Assembly: GCA_003661905.1 (NCBI GenBank)
Contig: QMXA01000047.1
Location: 1 to 7,256, forward strand
DNA: 7,256 bases
Source: Thermoprotei archaeon
Lineage (GTDB): Archaea; Thermoproteota; Thermoprotei_A; Sulfolobales; Ignisphaeraceae
Direction: 5' to 3'
Shown: one piece after another, positions 1-4,498 of the stretch
How positions within the stretch are numbered: position 1 is the first letter of the stretch
Layout: each line of letters starts with the position of its first letter
The notes under the pieces: model-generated
Database searches by the model: none
What the model was told of the DNA's origin: nothing
What the model saw: the letters and a program-made list of their open reading frames with translations, nothing else
Program-made: the position numbers and the translations under genes

Positions 1-1241
1 ACTATTCTTTTTACTGCTTCCTTCTTTGATGAAGCATTATGAACAAGCATTCTAAGAGCTGTTCTTATTTTCAATGCTTCAATTGCTATTGGATCCCCAT
101 ACCTAGCTGCTTTAAGTATCTCTTCAAATGGTCTATCTTTGGCAAGTTCTTTGTATCTCTTAATTAATTCTAAGTACTTCTTTCTCTCATTCTTATTCAA
201 CTTAACAAATACTGTTATGACCTTATACGGTGCTAAGTACCCTTGAGCTATAAGTTCATCTGCGAATTTATAATAGACCACACCTCCCATCAATGGGAAT
301 AATTCTTCGTGTTTTCCATCCTCCCTTATTACGGTTGCCGATAACCCCATTCTTTTCCTTGTAGGCATGTGTATTGCTATATGTCTGAATTTATCAGCTG
401 GTAAATGGTGAACTTCATCTACAATAAGCAATGAGAAGTGAGGTGCTAATCTCTCTACATATCTAAAAGCTGTTTGATAAGTAGATATTGTTATGGGTGC
501 TATTCTCTTTTCCTCTCCATAATAAAGTCCTATGAATTCCTTAGATAGATCAGTCATTCGTGCAATGAAATCAGACCATTGAAACATTTGTTCCTTGGTA
601 TAGGTAACGATCAATGTTCTTTCTGATAACTTACTTATTGCAGCTAATCCAATTATTGTTTTACCTGACCCTGTAGGGAGAGCAATTACTCCCCTTCCTC
701 CTCTCGCAAGCCAGGCTTGTAAAGCCTCTCTTTGATAGGGTCTAAGCTCTACCTTTAACTTAGGTTTAAGTGGAAGAGGTATTTTTTCTTTGAAGTTTGT
801 TTCGTTGATTATTTCTACTCCTTTAGATTTCAATTCCTCGATTATTTCGAAAAAGTGATACGGTTTAAATATGAAGATTCGTTTCTCTTTATCATATCTC
901 ATAAAAGGTCTTACTTCCTCTATAAGACTACCTAGATATGTATGAGGAATTAGCGCTACTTCAGAACCTATGCGCTTTATCGTTACCTTTACTGTAGTTT
1001 TGGTGATATTCATCGAATCTTCCAATTCCTTTATTTCTCTTGGCGATAACTCAATTCCTACATCTTCAAGAATTTCTATAACCTCTTCGATACTGAGATT
1101 ATGCAGTCTTATTTTATCTATATTTAATCTGAATTTAGATCCAAGTCTTGAATCTCTTCCTAGATAGTCTGCTATTTGTAGCAATAACTTAAACTCTTCA
1201 TCACTAAGCCATTTCTTTACAGTAAATGTTAGTTTCAGCAC
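1..1241 (-). CDS. xpb: XPB/Rad25-like DNA helicase, C-terminal part beyond window
   Basis: This is an SF2 helicase of the XPB/Rad25 family. In archaea these are ATP-dependent DNA-opening enzymes that usually work with the nuclease Bax1. The frame is open from a GTG at 1241 to the left edge (413 codons), so the 3' end is missing. Visible motifs are Walker A PTGSGKT with Lys about residue 194, the XPB-type DEVH box (residues 275-278, followed by HLPA), the motif III region LSAT (about 300-303) and the RED motif (306-308) typical of XPB. About 185 residues precede the helicase core; the part just before it should hold the damage-recognition-like domain. The segment after RED (KNERKKYLELIKRYKEL) fits the start of the thumb insertion. 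Helicase domain 2 should lie beyond position 1. GTG 1241 is the first start candidate after an in-frame TAG 15 nt upstream. I see no Shine-Dalgarno (SD) site, so a leaderless or short-leader mRNA is likely. Family certain; exact paralogue unknown. Confidence 0.93.
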   Translation of the reverse strand, partial: MLKLTFTVKKWLSDEEFKLLLQIADYLGRDSRLGSKFRLNIDKIRLHNLSIEEVIEILEDVGIELSPREIKELEDSMNITKTTVKVTIKRIGSEVALIPHTYLGSLIEEVRPFMRYDKEKRIFIFKPYHFFEIIEELKSKGVEIINETNFKEKIPLPLKPKLKVELRPYQREALQAWLARGGRGVIALPTGSGKTIIGLAAISKLSERTLIVTYTKEQMFQWSDFIARMTDLSKEFIGLYYGEEKRIAPITISTYQTAFRYVERLAPHFSLLIVDEVHHLPADKFRHIAIHMPTRKRMGLSATVIREDGKHEELFPLMGGVVYYKFADELIAQGYLAPYKVITVFVKLNKNERKKYLELIKRYKELAKDRPFEEILKAARYGDPIAIEALKIRTALRMLVHNASSKKEAVKRI

Positions 1242-1298
1242 TATAATTACCCACTATTAACTAATCTTCGCCTTTGGGTAAAATAAATATTGTTTTCC
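1242..1298 (-). promoter_or_regulatory. candidate promoter for the XPB-like helicase
   Basis: The 57-bp gap upstream of the helicase carries, on the minus strand, the AT-rich stretch ATATTTATTTTA (about 1290-1279), preceded by an A-rich segment that could act as a BRE. It is centred about 43 nt before the GTG. At the usual archaeal TATA-to-start distance of about 26 nt this would give a leader of about 17 nt. The match to a TATA consensus is moderate, and read-through from the gene at 1299-1745 is equally possible. Confidence 0.35.
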
Positions 1299-1745
1299 CT
1301 AAATAAATACGTCAAAATAGTACCCATCAATTCTTATGTGACATACTCTCTCTCCCAATTCTTTACATATATTCATTATCATTTTATCAATGTCTTGAAT
1401 CTTGTCATCCGTATCTAATGGCATGAGAATACCTGTGTAGGGACCTAATGCAATAACTGCACCACTCACTGTCTTAGCCATTCTAGCTACTACATCTATA
1501 TTCAAATCTTCGGTACGCCCTACTATAGTAAGTACAGCAAGTGGCTGTATATCCTCTCTTGAAGCATCATATGCAATTGCTAAATAAGCATCACATATAT
1601 GAGGTTCTGTAGCTATTGTAAGATAGATAATGTTAAAACCATATAATCTAGCCTCTTCTAACGCAGTCCATATAATCCAATCTCGGATACAATACCTCCT
1701 CATAGACTCATAGAACTCCTCTGGCTTCATCTTCCCCGTTGTCAT
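1299..1745 (-). CDS. uncharacterised archaeal protein, 148 aa
   Basis: I do not recognise this family. The product is a compact, acidic, apparently soluble protein with no signal peptide, no convincing membrane segment and no zinc motif. An N-terminal helical part (about residues 7-35, rich in Arg, Glu and Trp) is followed by alternating hydrophobic strands and helices: FNIIYLTIA, DAYLAIAYD, IQPLAVLTIVG, VVARMAKTVSGAVIALG. This suggests a small alpha/beta fold. It ends in a strand-like tail, IRIDGYYFDVFI. ATG 1745 is the longest start. No SD site precedes it, which fits leaderless initiation from an AT-rich box about 20 nt upstream; Met6 at 1730 is an alternative start. It lies 57 bp upstream of the helicase on the same strand and diverges from cutA. 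A shared transcript with the helicase is possible, but I infer no function from that. Confidence 0.8.
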   Translation of the reverse strand: MTTGKMKPEEFYESMRRYCIRDWIIWTALEEARLYGFNIIYLTIATEPHICDAYLAIAYDASREDIQPLAVLTIVGRTEDLNIDVVARMAKTVSGAVIALGPYTGILMPLDTDDKIQDIDKMIMNICKELGERVCHIRIDGYYFDVFI

Positions 1746-1822
1746 GGTGCTTTAGAGATAATAAATTAATGTTAGTAAAACTGATATATCTTTAAACTTT
1801 AACCAATTCAAGGTGATGATAT
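1746..1822. promoter_or_regulatory. divergent promoter region between the 148-aa gene and cutA
   Basis: This 77-bp, very AT-rich spacer must hold promoters for both flanking genes. Candidate TATA-like elements are ATAAATTAAT (1761-1770, readable on both strands) and GATATATCTTTAAA (1783-1796). For cutA, the box at 1761-1770 would start RNA near 1790 and leave room for the SD at 1811-1816. For the minus-strand gene, the same AT-rich block lies about 20 nt before the ATG, near leaderless spacing, while the block at 1783-1796 would give a short leader. Which box serves which gene cannot be decided by reading. Confidence 0.45.
1811..1816 (+). promoter_or_regulatory. ribosome binding site fixing the TTG start of cutA
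   Basis: AGGTGA is a strong match to the archaeal anti-SD. It ends 6 nt before TTG 1823. An in-frame TGA at 1817-1819 excludes any earlier start. The ATG at 1816-1818 is in another frame and overlaps the SD. The non-AUG start of cutA is therefore well supported. Confidence 0.75.
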
Positions 1823-2152
1823 TTGAGTATTCTCGGAACATACATAGCGGTTCTAATAACAACACCTTCGAGAGAAGTTTCGGAAAGAATTGCAGAGAGT
1901 ATTGTAGAGAAAAGATTAGGAGTATGTGTAAACATATTACCAGGTATTAAGTCGATATACTGGTGGAAACAAAAAGTAGAGAAAGGTGATGAAGAGCTTC
2001 TAATAATTAAGACTCGACTTGATAAGTTTCAAGATTTAACTGCCTTAGTAAGAAAACTACATCCCTACACAGTACCAGAGATCATTGCACTACCTATAAT
2101 AGTAGGGAATAATGACTATCTTAAATGGATTGATGATAACTTAGAGAAGTAG
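1823..2152 (+). CDS. cutA: CutA1-type divalent-cation tolerance protein
   Basis: The product is a CutA1 family protein, a very stable homotrimer with a ferredoxin-like fold found in all domains of life. Copper binding and tolerance were described in E. coli, but the general cellular role is unclear. At 109 residues it is of full family length. Hallmarks in order are the opening strand YIAVLITTPS (7-16), RLGVCVNILPGIKSIYWW (31-48) with the conserved Cys35, the EELLIIKT strand (57-64) and the C-terminal signature HPYTVPEII (80-88), followed by YLKWI (99-103). The start is TTG, fixed by an SD and an upstream in-frame stop. It is the only plus-strand gene here. It diverges from the 148-aa gene and converges on tfs, so it is probably monocistronic. 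Confidence 0.96.
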   Translation: MSILGTYIAVLITTPSREVSERIAESIVEKRLGVCVNILPGIKSIYWWKQKVEKGDEELLIIKTRLDKFQDLTALVRKLHPYTVPEIIALPIIVGNNDYLKWIDDNLEK

Positions 2153-2212
2153 TTAAGTTACCGCGTGGGTTTTTCATCATTTTTCAGGACTTAAAACCCT
2201 GCTCATCCATTT
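2153..2212 (-). ncRNA. candidate box C/D guide sRNA aimed at U34 of tRNA-Leu(UAA)
   Basis: Read 5' to 3' on the minus strand the gap shows a C-like box GGATGA (2208-2203), a 15-nt guide (2202-2188), a perfect D' box CTGA (2187-2184), a 3-nt spacer, a perfect C' box ATGATGA (2180-2174), a second guide of about 16 nt and a weak D-like box CTTA (2157-2154). The first guide is complementary to GACTTAAAACCCTGC, which has the layout of a tRNA anticodon arm: C32 U33, anticodon UAA, A37 A38. The fifth base upstream of D' (2192) pairs with U34, the predicted 2'-O-methylation site. If position 39 is U, pairing A31, the guide still pairs by G-U. Archaeal C/D sRNAs, bound by L7Ae, Nop5 and fibrillarin, are known to guide tRNA as well as rRNA methylation. 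A TATA-like box lies at the right distance upstream. Weak points are that the terminal C and D boxes are poorer than the internal ones and that no terminal stem is seen. The exact ends are estimates. Confidence 0.52.
2166..2184 (+). terminator. candidate U-rich terminator of cutA
   Basis: About 15 nt after the cutA stop the plus strand reads GTGGG, a T5 run, CATCA and another T5 run. Archaeal RNA polymerase terminates on U-rich tracts without needing a hairpin, so this is a reasonable end for the cutA mRNA. The same bases, read on the other strand, carry the C' box and A-rich flank of the candidate sRNA, so the composition may instead reflect that element. Confidence 0.4.
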
Positions 2213-2230
2213 CATAGAGCTCTCTGAAAA

Positions 2231-2239
2231 GATATAAAG
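2231..2239 (-). promoter_or_regulatory. TATA-like box for the candidate sRNA
   Basis: Immediately after the tfs stop codon (2242-2240) the minus strand reads CTTTATATC, a good archaeal TATA-like element. Its centre (about 2235) is 27 nt from the first base of the C-like box at 2208, so the expected start site (about 2209) falls at the 5' edge of the sRNA candidate. No protein gene lies downstream on this strand that it could serve. Confidence 0.45.
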
Positions 2240-2584
2240 CTATTCATATTCTCTCCATACATGCCCGCATTTAACACATTTATAGAATCTCGTAGGGGGT
2301 TCATCAGCTCTTCGTGTTTGCATAACCCAGTAATAGGCTTCAGAATAACCACACTTAGGACATATAACATCCTTTGCTATGGGTAATGTTCGTAATTCCT
2401 GTCCAGTTTCTAGTATTACTAGCTTTTCACGTTCTGTATGGGTAATGCTTCTACTTATAGCTATAGATTTGCCTTGATATTCTTGAGTATAGCCGCATTT
2501 AGGGCAATGTAGTACTCTTTTTCCTTTCTCCATCTTTAGCCTCATTAACGAGCCGCATTTCGGACACATAAGAGTTCTAACCAT
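2240..2584 (-). CDS. tfs: transcript cleavage factor TFS (TFIIS-like)
   Basis: TFS is the archaeal homologue of TFIIS. It enters the RNA polymerase secondary channel and stimulates cleavage of the nascent RNA in backtracked complexes. The 114 residues show two zinc ribbons. The N-terminal one uses C7, C10, C27 and C30; the C-terminal one uses C75, C78, C103 and C106. The C-terminal hairpin carries RRADEPPT (91-98) with the acidic pair D94-E95 that works at the polymerase active site. It is therefore expected to be a cleavage-competent TFS rather than an inhibitory paralogue such as those described in Sulfolobus. ATG 2584 is preceded by an AGGTG SD seven nt upstream. It is the last protein gene of the minus-strand train and follows the 117-aa gene after 19 nt. 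It may also have its own promoter. Confidence 0.96.
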   Translation of the reverse strand: MVRTLMCPKCGSLMRLKMEKGKRVLHCPKCGYTQEYQGKSIAISRSITHTEREKLVILETGQELRTLPIAKDVICPKCGYSEAYYWVMQTRRADEPPTRFYKCVKCGHVWREYE

Positions 2585-2603
2585 ATTTGAGCACCTGCTT
2601 GCA

Positions 2604-2957
2604 CTACTTATTTATATGGGGCTTAAAAGACTTAACCACTAGTAGAACTTTGTTAAGGTACTCTCTGAGCTTATAGACCAGGTATTTAAAGTCTCCGAGG
2701 TTCTCTTCTTTAATCACTTGTACATGGTCACTAATTTTCTCAACTAGAACTTGAGGGCATTCATATATAAGAGCATATCTTACTTCTCCTAGAAACTTAT
2801 ATTTAGGTAGATCTTTAGTGAAGTTCTTCACAGTACTTAAGACTAAATGCTCAAGACCTTGAATACCTCTTACTACACATACTCCTACTAAATAATCACT
2901 ACAGATGATTATCAGTATCCTAGTCTCTAACTTAAATTTCTCAATTTTAATACTCAC
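2604..2957 (-). CDS. uncharacterised 117-aa protein between rpoL and tfs
   Basis: I do not recognise this family. The protein is small and lysine-rich. It has a hydrophobic strand-like stretch ILIIICSDYLVGVCVV (14-29), a helix-forming middle (QGLEHLVLSTVKNF), another apparent strand RYALIYECP, and a C-terminal amphipathic segment KYLVYKLREYLNKVLLVVKS. There is no zinc motif, signal peptide or clear membrane segment; the stretch at 14-29 contains a charged Asp. It starts with GTG at 2957, overlapping the rpoL stop as GTGA (4 nt), so translation is probably coupled to rpoL. Lying between an RNA polymerase subunit and a transcript cleavage factor, it could act in transcription, but only the position suggests this. 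Confidence 0.85.
   Translation of the reverse strand: MSIKIEKFKLETRILIIICSDYLVGVCVVRGIQGLEHLVLSTVKNFTKDLPKYKFLGEVRYALIYECPQVLVEKISDHVQVIKEENLGDFKYLVYKLREYLNKVLLVVKSFKPHINK
2608..2617 (-). promoter_or_regulatory. candidate internal TATA box for tfs
   Basis: On the minus strand ATATAAATAA lies in the last codons of the 117-aa gene. Its centre is about 28 nt before ATG 2584, so RNA would start at or just before the tfs start codon. Such a transcript would be nearly leaderless and would lack most of the SD that an operon transcript would carry. The box also encodes His-Ile-Asn-Lys, so it could be chance in AT-rich DNA. Confidence 0.33.
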
Positions 2958-3241
2958 TTCAGTTCCTCAACATGTTTGAGTAAATCCTTTAAAGCTGATC
3001 TGGCTTCGTTTAGTATTTCTTCTAGAACTTCAACTGGTTTTTTACTACCATCAGTAATTATGATTATTTCAGGATCTGATACTAGTGGATGGTCTATTAC
3101 ATATGCCGAGTACTTTACATATGGTTTTTTGAGAGCTAGTTTAGAGATTAAATTAGGTATTGTGTGCTTATCCTTATCCCTATAAATAAATATCAATTCT
3201 CTATCTGTGAGTTTTTTAATCTCAATAAGTGTTTTACTCAT
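2954..3241 (-). CDS. rpoL: DNA-directed RNA polymerase subunit Rpo11 (RpoL)
   Basis: Rpo11 is the archaeal counterpart of eukaryotic Rpb11 and of the bacterial alpha N-terminal domain. It pairs with Rpo3 (RpoD) in the assembly platform of RNA polymerase. The 95 residues match the family in length and signatures: the KHTIPNLI segment (25-32, family form DHTLGN), the AYVIDHPL stretch (46-53) with the conserved His-Pro-Leu, an IIIITDG strand (59-65), and a long C-terminal helix (69-94) for dimerisation. The start is ATG 3241 with a strong GAGGAG site 5 nt upstream (3252-3247) that overlaps the stop codon of the preceding gene. The downstream 117-aa gene overlaps its stop by 4 nt. Confidence 0.95.
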   Translation of the reverse strand: MSKTLIEIKKLTDRELIFIYRDKDKHTIPNLISKLALKKPYVKYSAYVIDHPLVSDPEIIIITDGSKKPVEVLEEILNEARSALKDLLKHVEELK

Positions 3242-3246
3242 GATTA

Positions 3247-3252
3247 CTCCTC
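3247..3252 (-). promoter_or_regulatory. strong ribosome binding site of rpoL
   Basis: GAGGAG on the minus strand ends 5 nt before the rpoL ATG. It is among the best SD matches in the window. Its 5' end lies within a few bases of the stop codon of the upstream DUF2067-like gene (3257-3255), consistent with re-initiation on an operon mRNA. Confidence 0.7.
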
Positions 3253-3254
3253 TC

Positions 3255-3884
3255 TCAAAGCTTTTCCTTAAAGAATTTATAGCTTTTCACTATTTCCTTA
3301 AGAGCTTCTTTCCAATCTCTTAGTAATTCCACCTTAAAATCTTCAGCCTTCAAAACTCCTAAACTCTCTCCTATTTCTTTAACTAATTCAGGATCTATAT
3401 TAAGTGCATAAGCAGCGACTAGGAGCTTTTTGACAGATGGGGATATTCTCCATCTTCCTATACTTTCTAGGGCTTTTCCTATTTTTTGCGTAAGTTCTAT
3501 TACTAGTTCTAAAGGCGCGGTAGTGATAAGTCTATTACCTTGATACTTAGTGGAGTAACCTAGTAATTCTAATGCTGCTACTAAGGAATTCGGTATAAAT
3601 GGTTTCTTAGCTATTTTTGTTAATTCTTCATATGTGATGTTGACTAAGCCCTTTTTACTTATTGATTTGAGAAAGAGAGAGGCTATTTCTTTAATTCTAC
3701 TCCATGTCTCTCTAATTTCATGCTCAAGTCCGTAAATGGTTATTATGAGCTTATCTCCTCGAATAGTCATAGTCAATTCTCTCATAACTCTTCCTTCTTC
3801 CCATATATGTTCCATTAGCTGTTGACAGATATCCCTCGATTTACAATTTATTGAAAAAATTCTTTTGTTTATCATGTCATTCAA
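3255..3884 (-). CDS. DUF2067-like crenarchaeal protein, 209 aa
   Basis: Sequence character, length and position between csl4 and rpoL match the uncharacterised crenarchaeal family I know as DUF2067; I assign it from memory, and no function is established. The N-terminal third (about 1-75) alternates strands and a long helix (MRELTMTIRGDKLIITIYGLEHEIRETW is one strand-strand-helix run), resembling a small RNA/ligand-binding alpha/beta fold. The middle (about 80-130) looks like a helical region with NSLVAALELLGYSTKYQGNRLITT, possibly winged-helix-like. The C-terminal part is helical and Lys/Glu-rich. The start shown is TTG 3884, overlapping the csl4 stop as TTGA. ATG 3875, three codons in, is a good alternative, with GGTTGA about 5 nt upstream. 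The overlap implies translational coupling with csl4. A role in transcription or RNA handling is suggested only by the neighbours. Confidence 0.85.
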   Translation of the reverse strand: MNDMINKRIFSINCKSRDICQQLMEHIWEEGRVMRELTMTIRGDKLIITIYGLEHEIRETWSRIKEIASLFLKSISKKGLVNITYEELTKIAKKPFIPNSLVAALELLGYSTKYQGNRLITTAPLELVIELTQKIGKALESIGRWRISPSVKKLLVAAYALNIDPELVKEIGESLGVLKAEDFKVELLRDWKEALKEIVKSYKFFKEKL

Positions 3885-4453
3885 CCTTTGTTGTATTCAC
3901 GACTCTCTATCAGTAAATAATCCATAGATAGCTTACGTTGTTCTGAGTTCTTGCAGTTAGGACAAATTAATTGTGAAGCACTTCTTCTCTTAGTTAGAAG
4001 TGCTCCACACTTAGAACACGTAGCTAATATAACTCCTAATCGTGGTTCCTTAACACTAAGCAATAGGGGTATTTGATTATTTATGACCCTTGCCTTAATA
4101 ATGTCACCGGTTCTAATAGCATCGTAAAGTGTTGGTAATCTTTTCTCATTTGCTACTTGTGATATATGTAGTATTCCAGTAAAGCTATGCTTTAAAGGCT
4201 TTGAAACTTCGAAAGCTTCAATTCTTATAAAGGCTATTTCATCCTTCATAGATACTACTTGTCCTATTACAATATCCCCATATCTTGGTACATTCTCCTT
4301 CTTAAATGGGATTACAGATACTTTTCTATTTACTGTATCTATAATTAGTCTTCCAATTACAGCTGCATACACCTTACCATTCTCTACATAGACTCCTCGG
4401 CTTGGCATGTATTCTTCTTCAACACATATGTAAGTTCTTGGAAGTACTATCAT
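3881..4453 (-). CDS. csl4: archaeal exosome RNA-binding subunit Csl4
   Basis: Csl4 forms part of the RNA-binding cap of the archaeal exosome, above the Rrp41-Rrp42 ring. It helps feed RNA into 3'-5' degradation or tailing and recruits the archaeal DnaG to the complex. The 190 residues show the expected three parts: an N-terminal barrel-sandwich domain (about 1-52, with the EEYMPSRGVY turn typical of Csl4), an S1 domain (about 56-137: RYGDIVIGQV, TGILHISQV, GDIIKARVI, LLSVKEPRLGV) and a C-terminal zinc ribbon with C146, C149, C164 and C167. ATG 4453 has GAGG about 10 nt upstream. The gene is 45 nt from the preceding one and overlaps the next by 4 nt. Confidence 0.95.
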   Translation of the reverse strand: MIVLPRTYICVEEEYMPSRGVYVENGKVYAAVIGRLIIDTVNRKVSVIPFKKENVPRYGDIVIGQVVSMKDEIAFIRIEAFEVSKPLKHSFTGILHISQVANEKRLPTLYDAIRTGDIIKARVINNQIPLLLSVKEPRLGVILATCSKCGALLTKRRSASQLICPNCKNSEQRKLSMDYLLIESREYNKG

Positions 4454-4498
4454 TAGTTCAGCCCTCTCTTTGTTATTATTAGGTGCCAGGCCAAGACT
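4454..4498 (-). other. short spacer upstream of csl4
   Basis: This is the largest gap inside the minus-strand gene train (45 nt). It contains the csl4 SD (GAGAGGG) and an AT-rich run AATAATAACA, but no clear TATA box, hairpin or terminator. It marks a possible functional boundary between the sugar genes and the transcription/RNA block, without clear evidence of separate promoters. Confidence 0.4.

Noticed and set aside
970..1167. Open frame of 65 codons on the plus strand
   Set aside because: It lies antisense within the helicase gene, has no SD, and its Ser/Ile-rich product is typical of a shadow frame.
1199..1205. GTGATGA on the minus strand as a C box
   Set aside because: It lies in the first codons of the helicase gene (Ser-Asp-Glu), with no CTGA nearby downstream.
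1813..1819. GTGATGA resembling a C box on the plus strand
   Set aside because: It is the cutA ribosome binding site; no D box follows at a suitable distance.
2161..2202. Plus-strand pieces resembling a tRNA-Leu (CCGCGTGGGTT then CAGGACTTAAAACCCTG), suggesting a permuted or split tRNA gene
   Set aside because: There is no acceptor stem, D arm or complete T arm, the anticodon stem has an A-C mismatch at the loop-closing position, and the linker is T-rich. The opposite strand carries C'/D' boxes in exact register, so a guide complementary to a tRNA explains it better.
2976..3185. Open frame of 69 codons on the plus strand
   Set aside because: It lies entirely antisense to rpoL, which has clear family signatures.
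3264..3283. TATA-like GCTATAAATTC upstream of rpoL on the minus strand
   Set aside because: It lies in DUF2067-like coding sequence (Ser-Tyr-Lys-Phe), its spacing to the ATG is not distinctive, and rpoL has a strong SD consistent with operon expression.
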